Source of the DNA: Synergistaceae bacterium | GTDB taxonomy: Bacteria; Synergistota; Synergistia; Synergistales; Synergistaceae | Assembly (NCBI GenBank): GCA_031274465.1 | Contig: JAISQC010000235.1 | Coordinates: forward strand, 1-14,257 | DNA: 14,257 bases | Direction of reading: 5' to 3' | The notes under the pieces: model-generated | What the model was told of the DNA's origin: nothing | Database searches by the model: none | What the model saw: the letters and a program-made list of their open reading frames with translations, nothing else | Position numbers and translations under genes: made by a program | Shown here: positions 6,807 to 13,438 of the stretch, piece by piece | Position numbering within the stretch: position 1 is the first letter of the stretch | Layout: every line of letters starts with the position of its first letter

Positions 6807-7211
6807 CTACCAGACGTAGCACATGACTTCGCCGCCGAGCCCGCGCTTGCGGGCCTCTGCGTCGGTCATGAGGCCGTTCGACGTGGAGATGAGCGCTATG
6901 CCGAGGCCGCCCATGACCTTCGGAACGTCCTCCCTATGGACGTAGATGCGGCGGCCTGGCTTGCTTATGCGCCTCAGCCCCTGAATCACCCTCTCGCGGC
7001 CTGCGCCGTAACTCATATATACGCGCAGCGTCGAAGTGGGCAGCTTGGGGTCTGTGACCGTTTTATAGTTGCGGATATAGCCTTCGTCCTTGAGGATACG
7101 CGCTATCTCGAGGCGAAGCTTGCTCATCGGCATATCCACCATCTCGTGGTACACGGTGTTCGCGTTGCGAATGCGAGTAAGCATATCCGCTACAGGGTCA
7201 GTGACATGCAT
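6807..7211 (-). CDS. rpsH: 30S ribosomal protein S8
   Basis: S8 is a primary 16S rRNA-binding protein and, in E. coli, the translational repressor of the spc operon. The 134 residues start MHVTDPVADMLTRIRNAN and end with STSNGLMTDAEAR and GLGGEVMCYVW, both diagnostic. The frame is open for 39 codons further upstream through rpsN, but the family start is the ATG at 7209-7211, with AGGGAGAG about eight bases before it. Stop TAG, directly followed by a G-run that serves rplF. Confidence 0.97.
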   Translation of the reverse strand: MHVTDPVADMLTRIRNANTVYHEMVDMPMSKLRLEIARILKDEGYIRNYKTVTDPKLPTSTLRVYMSYGAGRERVIQGLRRISKPGRRIYVHREDVPKVMGGLGIALISTSNGLMTDAEARKRGLGGEVMCYVW

Positions 7212-7233
7212 CCTTAGTTCTCTCCCTTCCCGC

Positions 7234-7419
7234 CTACCAGCTCGACTTGACGACGCCGGGGATCTTTCCCTCGCGCGCCAAGCTTCTGAAGCAGCAGCGG
7301 CACATGTTGAACATCCGCATATACCCACGCGGGCGGCCGCACAGCGGGCAGCGGTTATAATGCCTTACCTTGAATTTCGGCTCTCTAGCGGCCTTGATTT
7401 CCAGACTCTTGCGCGCCAT
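7234..7419 (-). CDS. rpsN: 30S ribosomal protein S14, type Z (zinc-binding, short)
   Basis: A 61-residue short S14 of the zinc-binding class, located in the 30S head. C24, C27, C40 and C43 form the zinc site (CPLC and CRCC, with an additional C42). The RHYNRCPLCGRPRGYMR and GKIPGVVKSSW signatures are typical. This form is usual in Gram-positive bacteria and many other phyla, unlike the long cysteine-free S14 of E. coli. The ATG start follows TAGGGGGGAG, in which TAG is the rplE stop. Stop TAG. Confidence 0.98.
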   Translation of the reverse strand: MARKSLEIKAAREPKFKVRHYNRCPLCGRPRGYMRMFNMCRCCFRSLAREGKIPGVVKSSW

Positions 7420-7433
7420 CGTCTCGCTCCCCC

Positions 7434-7976
7434 CTATTTGTTGAAAGGCATCCCCAGCTCGGTGAGCAGGGCGTATGCCTCTTCATCCGTCGATGCGGTC
7501 GTCACGAACGATATGTTCATGCCGCGCATGCGGATCACCTTGTCGTATTCGATCTCTGGGAAGAGGAGCTGCTCGCGCAGGCCCAGGTTGTAGTTGCCCC
7601 TCCCGTCGAAGCCTCGCCTCGCCACCCCCTGAAAGTCCTTTATGCGGGGCAGCGCAATGCTGATCAGCCTGTCGGCGAACTCCCACATCCTCGTGGAGCG
7701 AAGCGTGACGCAACAGGCTACGGGCATTCCCTCGCGGACCTTGAAGCCGGCGACGGATCTGCGCGCGCGCTTCATCATCGGTCGCTGCCCGGTTATCGTG
7801 GCAAGCTCGTTTATCGAGGCTTCCATGTATTTCATGTCAACCTTCGCCTCGCTCACTCCGATGTTGACGACTATCTTGACGAGGTTCGGAACCTGCATCG
7901 GGCTCGAATAAGAAAACTGCGTCTTCAAGCGCGGTGAAACCTCTTTTTTGTATTTCTCGAAAAGACGTGGAATCAT
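7434..7976 (-). CDS. rplE: 50S ribosomal protein L5
   Basis: L5 binds 5S rRNA and contacts S13 and P-site tRNA from the central protuberance. The 180 residues contain VNIGVSEA at 38-45, ITGQRPMMKRARRSVAGFK at 61-79 and the diagnostic GFDGRGNYNLGLREQ at 122-136. The frame stays open 18 codons further upstream into rplX, but the ATG at 7974-7976 gives the conserved start (IPRLFEKYKKEV) and has TGAGG five bases upstream. A double cysteine at C88-C89 lies where the family usually has a single small or cysteine residue. Stop TAG. Confidence 0.97.
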   Translation of the reverse strand: MIPRLFEKYKKEVSPRLKTQFSYSSPMQVPNLVKIVVNIGVSEAKVDMKYMEASINELATITGQRPMMKRARRSVAGFKVREGMPVACCVTLRSTRMWEFADRLISIALPRIKDFQGVARRGFDGRGNYNLGLREQLLFPEIEYDKVIRMRGMNISFVTTASTDEEAYALLTELGMPFNK

Positions 7977-7993
7977 TTTAGCCTCAGACCCCC

Positions 7994-8320
7994 CTATGCC
8001 TTGTCGATGACTTCGCCGCACTTCTTGCACAGGCGGACTTTTTTGCCGTTATCGAGAAACGCCCTGCCCACGCGTGTAGGCTTGCCGCAGGACGGGCAGA
8101 CCAGCATCGCTTTGGAGGCGTTCACCGGGGATTCCATCTTCACGAGCCCTCCCTGTGGGTTTTTCTGCGTGGGGCGCATACTTTTGGTGACCATGTTGAC
8201 GTTTTCAACGACAATCATGTCCTTGGAGACGTCGCGTCTCAGTATGTTCCCTTCCTTGCCCTTGTCCTTCCCGGAGATGATGTACACCCGGTCGCCTTTG
8301 CGCAGTCGCATTTTAGACAT
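7994..8320 (-). CDS. rplX: 50S ribosomal protein L24 with a C-terminal four-cysteine ribbon
   Basis: L24 is an early 50S assembly initiator near the polypeptide exit. The 108 residues have an N-terminal KOW motif (RLRKGDRVYIISGKDKGKEG at 5-24) and, in the C-terminal half, C75, C78, C98 and C101 as two CxxC pairs. This resembles a zinc ribbon found in many but not all bacterial L24 proteins. The ATG start follows GGGGAGG just after the rplN TAG stop. Stop TAG. Confidence 0.98.
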   Translation of the reverse strand: MSKMRLRKGDRVYIISGKDKGKEGNILRRDVSKDMIVVENVNMVTKSMRPTQKNPQGGLVKMESPVNASKAMLVCPSCGKPTRVGRAFLDNGKKVRLCKKCGEVIDKA

Positions 8321-8333
8321 CGAGCCGCCTCCC

Positions 8334-8702
8334 CTACACGACCTCGGGCGCGAGGGAAACTATGCGCATGTAGCGCTTTTCCCTCAGCTCCCGGGCAACA
8401 GGGCCGAAGATGCGCGTGCCCTTCGGGTCGCCGTTGTTGTCTATCAGCACCGCGGCGTTGTCGTCGAAGCGGACGTACGAGCCGTCCCTGCGGCGGACTT
8501 CCTTTCTGGTGCGCACGATGACCGCCCTGATGACGTCTCCCTTGCTCACGTTGCTGTTTGGGATAGCCTCTTTGACGGATGCCACTATGACGTCCCCGAC
8601 GGAGCCCACTTTTCGGAAAGACCCGCCCCTGACCTGAATGCAGAGTATCTTTTTCGCTCCGGAGTTATCCGCCACGTTTAGGACAGTTCGCAGCTGGATC
8701 AT
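8334..8702 (-). CDS. rplN: 50S ribosomal protein L14
   Basis: L14 forms inter-subunit bridges with 16S rRNA and is the docking site for the silencing factor RsfS. The 122 residues are exactly the usual length, with ADNSGAKKILCI at 11-22, GDVIVASVKEAIPN at 36-49 and NNGDPKGTRIFGPVAREL at 89-106. The ATG overlaps the rpsQ TGA as ATGA, a sign of coupled translation. Stop TAG. Confidence 0.98.
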   Translation of the reverse strand: MIQLRTVLNVADNSGAKKILCIQVRGGSFRKVGSVGDVIVASVKEAIPNSNVSKGDVIRAVIVRTRKEVRRRDGSYVRFDDNAAVLIDNNGDPKGTRIFGPVARELREKRYMRIVSLAPEVV

Positions 8703-9001
8703 TCAGACTCGACCTCCTCGACGGGTGCCCCTAGGACCGGGGCGCGCTCGATTATCTGAGAGACCTTCCATCTCTTGCGCTTGCTGAGCGGACGGGTCTC
8801 CTCGATCTGTATGCGGTCTCCGGGGCGGCACTCGTTCGCCTCGTCGTGGGCCATGTACTTTTTGACGCGCAGAACGGGCTTGCCGTAAAGAGGGTGCTTC
8901 GACGTCCGCTCAACCCGGACGACGACAGTCTTGTCCATCTTGTCGCTCACAACTATGCCTATCCTGACCTTGCGATGAGGAGCACGCTCACGTTCCTCCA
9001 C
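8699..9001 (-). CDS. rpsQ: 30S ribosomal protein S17
   Basis: S17 is a primary 16S rRNA-binding OB-fold protein. Residues 11-85 are clearly S17: KVRIGIVVSDKMDKTVVV, HPLYGKPV and GDRIQIEETRPLSKRKRW. The protein has 100 residues where most bacterial S17 have about 84-90; the excess is a C-terminal acidic tail ending VEEVESE. The GTG start is chosen because AAGGGGG (9011-9017) is about nine bases upstream of the spacer end and because no other start is close to the conserved region. The last codon and stop overlap the rplN ATG. Confidence 0.96.
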   Translation of the reverse strand: MEERERAPHRKVRIGIVVSDKMDKTVVVRVERTSKHPLYGKPVLRVKKYMAHDEANECRPGDRIQIEETRPLSKRKRWKVSQIIERAPVLGAPVEEVESE

Positions 9002-9007
9002 CCTGAA

Positions 9008-9220
9008 TTACCCCCTTACTCCACGCCCGGCGGCGCTTTCCTTCTCCTGAATAATGGTAAGGACACGCGCTATAGTCCGGCGGACTTCCTTTATGCGGCT
9101 TGTGTTGCTCAATTGCCCTATTGCGTTTTGAAATCTCAGATTGAACAGCTCTTCCTTGAACTGCCGATGCCTGTCGCGCAGTTCGTCTGTCGTGAGTTCG
9201 CGAAGCGCCTTTGCATCCAT
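9008..9220 (-). CDS. rpmC: 50S ribosomal protein L29
   Basis: L29 is a small helical-hairpin protein beside the polypeptide exit, next to the trigger factor and SRP docking site on L23. The 70 residues include ALRELTTDELRDRHRQFKEE and the FNLRFQNAIGQLSNTSRIKE signature. The ATG at 9218-9220 is preferred over a GTG three codons upstream (9227-9229), because it gives the family N-terminus and lies one base after the rplP stop, with GAGTGG about five bases upstream. Stop TAA. Confidence 0.97.
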   Translation of the reverse strand: MDAKALRELTTDELRDRHRQFKEELFNLRFQNAIGQLSNTSRIKEVRRTIARVLTIIQEKESAAGRGVRG

Positions 9221-9221
9221 G

Positions 9222-9641
9222 CTAACCACTCACTCCCTCTCTCGTGAGCATCCTGACCTTTATCGGGAGCTTGAACGACGCGGTGCGGAACGCAGCCTCG
9301 GCCACGTCGCGAGGGACGCCTTCGATCTCGAACATCACGCGGCCCCGCTTGACTGCGGCCGTCCAATACTCGACGTTGCCCTTCCCTTTTCCCATGCGGG
9401 TCTCGATAGGCTTTTTTGTCACGGGGCGGTCGGGGAAGATGCGAATCCAAATCTTGCCGCCTTTTTTCATCTTGCGCGAAATCGCCACGCGAACAGCCTC
9501 TATCTGGCGAGCCGTGATCCAGCCGTTTTCGAGCGCCTGGAGGCCGAACTCTCCGAAGTCTATCTTCGTCGCTCCCTTCGAAATCCCGCGAAGGGGCGTC
9601 AGATGCGGCTTGCGGTACCTGACTCTCTTAGGGGACAGCAT
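9222..9641 (-). CDS. rplP: 50S ribosomal protein L16
   Basis: L16 organises the tRNA-binding region of the large subunit near the A site. The 139 residues begin MLSPKRVRYRKPHLTPLRG and carry the GKIWIRIFPDRPVTKKP and RMGKGKGNVEYW signatures; R82 corresponds to the arginine that is hydroxylated in E. coli L16. The frame extends upstream within rpsC, but the ATG at 9639-9641 has AGGAGG eight bases before it and gives the conserved start. Stop TAG. Confidence 0.98.
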   Translation of the reverse strand: MLSPKRVRYRKPHLTPLRGISKGATKIDFGEFGLQALENGWITARQIEAVRVAISRKMKKGGKIWIRIFPDRPVTKKPIETRMGKGKGNVEYWTAAVKRGRVMFEIEGVPRDVAEAAFRTASFKLPIKVRMLTREGVSG

Positions 9642-9646
9642 GGGCG

Positions 9647-10327
9647 CTACCTCCTCTCCCTGGGCGCCGCGGTCGGCGCGGCTTCGATTGCCAGCGGGCG
9701 GCTCATGACCTCGCCCTTGTATATCCAAACCTTCACGCCGATGACTCCGTATATCGTCGAGGCCTCGGCAAACCCGTAATTGATGTCGGCGCGCAGCGTG
9801 GACAGCGGAAGCTGACCCTCGAGATACCATTCAGTGCGGGCTATCTCGGCGCCGCCGAGGCGCCCTGCGCACTGTATCTTTATCCCCTTCGCGCCGCTCT
9901 TCATCGCGCGGAATATGGCCTGCTTCATCGCGCGCCTGAAGCTTATCCTGCGCTCGAGCGCGGAGGCGACGCCCTCCGCAACGACCTGAGACTCGCTGTC
10001 GGGGTTTTTGATCTCCTGGATGTTTATCATGATGCGGCTTCCGGTCATTTCCTGAAGCTTCTCGCGTATAGTCTGAATCTCGGTGCCGCCCTTGCCTATC
10101 ACAACTCCGGGCCTGGCGGTGAACACCGTGAAGCGCACTACGTTGCCTATCCGTTCGATCTCTATCCTGCTGATGCCCGCGTTCGACCACTGCTTCTTGA
10201 GCCAGTCGCGAAGGCGGAGGTCGGAGTGCAGGTTTTTTGCGTAATTGCGTCCATGAGCGTACCAGCGCGACTCCCAATCATAAATTACTCCGAGGCGATA
10301 ACCTACCGGGTGAACCTTCTGACCCAC
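9647..10327 (-). CDS. rpsC: 30S ribosomal protein S3
   Basis: S3 forms the mRNA entry tunnel and contributes to ribosomal helicase activity. The 226 residues begin GQKVHPVGYRLGVI after the initiator, have the type II KH loop GKGG at 78-81, and later QCAGRLGGAEIAR, TLRADINYGFAEA and the closing GVKVWIYKGE. A short Ala/Pro/Arg-rich tail follows. The start is GTG with GGAGGG eight bases upstream, placed right after the rplV TAG stop. Stop TAG. Confidence 0.98.
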   Translation of the reverse strand: MGQKVHPVGYRLGVIYDWESRWYAHGRNYAKNLHSDLRLRDWLKKQWSNAGISRIEIERIGNVVRFTVFTARPGVVIGKGGTEIQTIREKLQEMTGSRIMINIQEIKNPDSESQVVAEGVASALERRISFRRAMKQAIFRAMKSGAKGIKIQCAGRLGGAEIARTEWYLEGQLPLSTLRADINYGFAEASTIYGVIGVKVWIYKGEVMSRPLAIEAAPTAAPRERR

Positions 10328-10341
10328 AGTATAAGCCCTCC

Positions 10342-10692
10342 CTATTTCTCTGCCACTGCGACGGTGATGTGGCTAGTGTGATGCCTGAACGGGTGCGCGC
10401 GCCCGTGCGACACCGGGCGGAAACGCTTCATGTACGTCCCCTGGTCGGCAGTGGCCAACACGACGAAAAGTTTGTCGATGTCCAGGCCGAAATTGTGCTC
10501 GGCGTTGGCGAGGGCGCTCTTCAGCGTCTTCTCGACGTACCGCGCCCCTCTGTTGGGCGTGAACTTCAATATCGCGAGGGCTTCCGACGCCTTGCGCCCG
10601 CGAATCAAAGCCAGCACCTGCCGCGCCCTGTCGGTCGATATGCGCACCTGCCAGGCCACTGCTTTGGCATGCTTGGTTTCTTTGGCTTCCAT
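10342..10692 (-). CDS. rplV: 50S ribosomal protein L22
   Basis: L22 lines the polypeptide exit tunnel with a long beta-hairpin that meets the L4 loop at the constriction. The 116 residues show RQVLALIRGRKASEAL and LKSALANAEHN as expected, then the hairpin. At the tip, residues 93-99 read PVSHGRA, where E. coli has PRAKGRA, so the basic pair R88 and K90 (E. coli numbering) is V94 and H96 here. The ATG at 10690-10692 is preferred over GTG at 10696-10698, because AGGAGGGG is six bases from the ATG but touches the GTG. Stop TAG. Confidence 0.97.
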   Translation of the reverse strand: MEAKETKHAKAVAWQVRISTDRARQVLALIRGRKASEALAILKFTPNRGARYVEKTLKSALANAEHNFGLDIDKLFVVLATADQGTYMKRFRPVSHGRAHPFRHHTSHITVAVAEK

Positions 10693-10697
10693 CTGCA

Positions 10698-10705
10698 CCC
10701 CTCCT
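10698..10705 (-). promoter_or_regulatory. Shine-Dalgarno that sets the ATG start of rplV
   Basis: The minus strand reads AGGAGGGG, with its first AG belonging to the rpsS TAG stop. It has normal spacing to the ATG at 10690-10692 and none to the upstream in-frame GTG. Confidence 0.75.
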
Positions 10706-10988
10706 ACTTCTTGACCTTTGAGGAGCGTTCCTGACCAGCATGCCCGCCGAACCTGCGCGTCGGCGAGAACTCGCCTAGCTTGTGCCCGATCATGTTGTCG
10801 CTGACGTAGACGGGTATGTGGATCTTTCCGTTGTGAACCGCTATCGTGTGCCCGATCATTTCAGGCGTTATGCTGGAGCGGCGCGCCCAGGATTTTATGA
10901 CCCTCTTCTTGCCGGATTCGTTCATGTCCTCAATGCGTTTTAAAAGTTTCGCGTCGACGTAAGGTCCTTTTTTCAGCGAACGAGCCAT
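10704..10988 (-). CDS. rpsS: 30S ribosomal protein S19
   Basis: S19 pairs with S13 in the 30S head. The 94 residues start ARSLKKGPYVDAKLLKRI and contain the diagnostic GHKLGEFSPTRRFGGHAG. The ATG start is preceded by TAGGAGGATTGAGGC, a canonical Shine-Dalgarno. It follows rplB after 18 bases and ends in TAG, which merges with the Shine-Dalgarno of rplV. Confidence 0.98.
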   Translation of the reverse strand: MARSLKKGPYVDAKLLKRIEDMNESGKKRVIKSWARRSSITPEMIGHTIAVHNGKIHIPVYVSDNMIGHKLGEFSPTRRFGGHAGQERSSKVKK

Positions 10989-11006
10989 GCCTCAATCCTC
11001 CTAACG

Positions 11007-11831
11007 CTATTTGCCGCGCCTGCGGACTATGAATTTGTCCGAGGGCTTGCGCTTGCGTGTCCTGTAGCCTTTTGCCGGAGTCCCCCACGGGGATACCGGG
11101 TGTTTGTGCGATTTGCTGCGGCCCTCGCCGCCGCCCATGGGATGGTCTACGGGGTTCATGACCATGCCGCGGACGTGGGGGCGGCGCCCCTTCCAGCGGG
11201 TGCGGCCCGCCTTGCCGTAGACTATGTTCTCGTGTTCCTCGTTGCCGACCTGCCCGATGGTCGCGTTGCACTCCAGAAGGATCAGGCGAAGCTCGCCCGA
11301 CGGCATGCGGACGAAGCCGTACTTGCCCTCTTTAGCCATGAGCTGCGCGGACACCCCGGCAGAGCGAACGACCACGCCGCCTCGCCCGGGCTCCAGCTCT
11401 ATGTTGTGTATCACGGTCCCATCGGGTATGTCCTTCAATTTCAAGGCGTTGCCCGGCTTTATGTCGGCAGACGGCCCGGAGACGATCTGATCCCCGACGG
11501 ACAGGCCGACCGGCGCGATTATGTAGCGCTTCTCCCCGTCCTTGTAGTTGACGAGCGCTATCCTCGCCGAGCGGTTCGGATCGTACTCTATCGAGGCTAT
11601 CTTCCCGGGGACGCCCACTTTGTCGCGCTTGAAATCGATTATCCTGTAAATCTTCCTAGCCCCGCCGCCGCGATGCCGCATCGTCACCCTGCCGGTGTTG
11701 TTGCGCCCGGCGTGGTTTTTCAGCGACTCGGTGAGGCTGCGCTCCGGAGTGCTCTTCGTTATCTCCGCGTAATCCGGGCTTGTCATGAAGCGGCGGCCCG
11801 GCGAAGTAGGACGATATTTCTTAATGCCCAT
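11007..11831 (-). CDS. rplB: 50S ribosomal protein L2
   Basis: L2 is needed for subunit association and peptidyl-transferase activity. The 274 residues are standard, with GRNNTGRVTMRHRGGGARK at 42-60 and the C-terminal signature MNPVDHPMGGGEGRSKSHKH around 225-244. H230 aligns with the histidine (H229 of E. coli) important for peptide bond formation. The ATG start has TAGGGGGGATTATAAG upstream, the TAG being the rplW stop. Stop TAG. Confidence 0.98.
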   Translation of the reverse strand: MGIKKYRPTSPGRRFMTSPDYAEITKSTPERSLTESLKNHAGRNNTGRVTMRHRGGGARKIYRIIDFKRDKVGVPGKIASIEYDPNRSARIALVNYKDGEKRYIIAPVGLSVGDQIVSGPSADIKPGNALKLKDIPDGTVIHNIELEPGRGGVVVRSAGVSAQLMAKEGKYGFVRMPSGELRLILLECNATIGQVGNEEHENIVYGKAGRTRWKGRRPHVRGMVMNPVDHPMGGGEGRSKSHKHPVSPWGTPAKGYRTRKRKPSDKFIVRRRGK

Positions 11832-11844
11832 CTTATAATCCCCC

Positions 11845-12141
11845 CTAAATGCCGGCGCCGTCGAAGAACTCTATGCGCTGGCCGGGAAGAAGGGTGACTA
11901 TGGCCTTTTTCCAAGCGCGAGTTCTTCCCAAAAATCGGCCCATCCTCTTGGGTTTCGGGTGAACGTTGATAGTGTGCACGCTCGAAACCTTCACCTTGAA
12001 CACCTCTTCCACAGCCTTGCGGATCTCTATCTTGTTGGCGGCGCTGAGGACTTCGAACGTGTACTTGTTCTGCGCCATCACCCTGCTGGTCTTCTCCGTG
12101 ATAATCGGGCGCACTATGATATCGTGAGCGGCGGCGATCAT
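11845..12141 (-). CDS. rplW: 50S ribosomal protein L23
   Basis: L23 is at the polypeptide exit and is the docking point for trigger factor and SRP. The 98 residues contain IIVRPIITEKTSRVM, NKYTFEV, ANKIEIRKAVEEVFKVKV and the basic loop PKPKRMGRFLGRTRAWKKA. The ATG overlaps the rplD TGA as ATGA. Stop TAG directly followed by a G-run serving rplB. Confidence 0.98.
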   Translation of the reverse strand: MIAAAHDIIVRPIITEKTSRVMAQNKYTFEVLSAANKIEIRKAVEEVFKVKVSSVHTINVHPKPKRMGRFLGRTRAWKKAIVTLLPGQRIEFFDGAGI

Positions 12142-12764
12142 GCCCCGAACACCTCCTCGATCTTCCGGACAGCCTCCGGGGTGGCTATGAGCCTGGCATG
12201 GTTCAAAATGTCGTACACGTTGATGCTGTCCACGTGCAAAACCATCGCGCCCGGAATGTTGCTGGCGGACTTGATCACCGGCAGGCTGGTCTCATGCAGG
12301 ACGAAAAGGGGTTTTGAAACGACCTCCACCGCGTTCAGGAAACTGATCATATCCTTGGTCTTTGGGGCGCTCAGCGCAAACCTGTCGATCACGATGAGGT
12401 TGTTTTCCTGAACCTTGAGGGTGAGCGCGCTGCGCAACGCGAGGCGGCGGACTTTTTTGTTCACCTTCTGGTGATAGTCGCGGGGGTGCGGCCCGTGGGC
12501 TACGCCGCCCCCGACCCAAATAGGAGACCTGTTGCTGCCCGCGCGCGCGCGCCCCGTGTGCTTCTGCCTCCACGGCTTGCGCCCGCCTCCGCGCACGTCT
12601 CCGCGATTTTTCGTGTTGTGGGTTCCGACTCTCTTATTGGCGAGGTGGGCCACCACGACCTGATGCATCGCAGGGACGTGGACCGGCGCCTCAAATACGT
12701 CCGGCGAGACCTCGAAGTCGCCAATCAGCTCGCCTTTGAAATTAAACTGTTTTACGATCGGCAT
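12138..12764 (-). CDS. rplD: 50S ribosomal protein L4
   Basis: L4 extends a loop into the exit tunnel and, in E. coli, represses its own S10 operon. The 208 residues carry the loop signature at 60-78, GGRKPWRQKHTGRARAGS, and GPHPRDYHQKVNKKVRRLAL at 91-110. Position 69 is His where the E. coli protein and many others have Gly (QKGTGRAR). The ATG at 12762-12764 is preferred over a GTG five codons upstream (12777-12779), because GGAGGA at 12772-12777 is seven bases from the ATG. Stop TGA overlapping the rplW start. Confidence 0.97.
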   Translation of the reverse strand: MPIVKQFNFKGELIGDFEVSPDVFEAPVHVPAMHQVVVAHLANKRVGTHNTKNRGDVRGGGRKPWRQKHTGRARAGSNRSPIWVGGGVAHGPHPRDYHQKVNKKVRRLALRSALTLKVQENNLIVIDRFALSAPKTKDMISFLNAVEVVSKPLFVLHETSLPVIKSASNIPGAMVLHVDSINVYDILNHARLIATPEAVRKIEEVFGA

Positions 12765-12771
12765 TTTCCAA

Positions 12772-12777
12772 TCCTCC
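12772..12777 (-). promoter_or_regulatory. Shine-Dalgarno that sets the ATG start of rplD
   Basis: The minus strand reads GGAGGA, seven bases before the ATG at 12762-12764. It overlaps the competing upstream GTG codon, which therefore cannot use it. Confidence 0.7.
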
Positions 12778-12778
12778 A

Positions 12779-13405
12779 CTAAGCCGTCTTATAGACGAGG
12801 ACGAGGCCGTTGATCGCGCCGGGAACCGAACCCTGGATGAGGATGAGGTTGTTTTCCGTATCGACCGCGAAAACCGTGAGGCCTTTGGCCGTGACCTGTT
12901 CGCCGCCCATACGGCCCGCCATCTTCTTGCCCTTGAATATGTGCCCCGGGTAGCTGTTCGCCGCGCTGGAGCCGGGCTTCCTGTGAACTTTGGAAGCGCC
13001 GTGGCTCGCCGGGCCGCCTTTGAAGTGATGCCTTTTCATCCCGCCGGCATACCCCTTGCCCTTGCTCGTCCCGCGCACGTCCACCTTCTCGCCGCCGCTG
13101 AAGAGGGATACGGTTATCACCTGACCGATCGAATAGCCGGAGGCGTCGTCCACGCGAAACTCGCGCAGCACCTTTTGCGGCGTCAGGTTGCGATGCTCGA
13201 AGTAACCCTTGCTCGGCTTATTCACACGGTTCGGCTTTTCCTCGATGAAACCAAGCTGCACTGCTGAATAACTGTTTTTTTCCGGGGTGCGGACTTCGAC
13301 TACAGGACACGGCCCCGCCTCGATGACGGTCACCGGAACTGCCCGGCCGTCCTCTGCAAAGACCTGCGTCATGCCCACCTTTTTCCCCAGAACACCAATG
13401 CTCAT
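12779..13405 (-). CDS. rplC: 50S ribosomal protein L3
   Basis: L3 is an early 50S assembly protein with an extension reaching the peptidyl-transferase centre. The 208 residues begin MSIGVLGKKVGMTQVF and contain the signatures VRGTSKGKGYAGGMKRHHFK and, after HRKPGSS, FKGKKMAGRMG. The glutamine methylated by PrmB in E. coli (NQTPG) is not present here; the segment reads NSYPG. The ATG at 13403-13405 is preferred over the GTG at 13412-13414, because AAAGGAG is eight bases from the ATG and abuts the GTG. Stop TAG. Confidence 0.97.
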   Translation of the reverse strand: MSIGVLGKKVGMTQVFAEDGRAVPVTVIEAGPCPVVEVRTPEKNSYSAVQLGFIEEKPNRVNKPSKGYFEHRNLTPQKVLREFRVDDASGYSIGQVITVSLFSGGEKVDVRGTSKGKGYAGGMKRHHFKGGPASHGASKVHRKPGSSAANSYPGHIFKGKKMAGRMGGEQVTAKGLTVFAVDTENNLILIQGSVPGAINGLVLVYKTA

Positions 13406-13413
13406 GCCGTTCA

Positions 13414-13420
13414 CTCCTTT
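13414..13420 (-). promoter_or_regulatory. Shine-Dalgarno that sets the ATG start of rplC
   Basis: The minus strand reads AAAGGAG, eight bases before the ATG at 13403-13405. The upstream in-frame GTG overlaps this site and so is unlikely to be used. Confidence 0.7.
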
Positions 13421-13438
13421 GTTGGACCAAGCCGAACG

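Noticed and set aside
7977..7993. Whether the rplX-rplE gap holds an S8 operator like that of the E. coli spc operon.
   Set aside because: The 17-base gap is filled by the stop-adjacent G-run and the rplE Shine-Dalgarno, and I could not see a convincing S8-type helix by eye. A structural covariance search would be needed to settle it.
11100..11897. A 265-codon plus-strand open frame opposite rplB.
   Set aside because: Antisense shadow of a strongly conserved gene; Ala/Arg/Val-rich translation without recognisable motifs.
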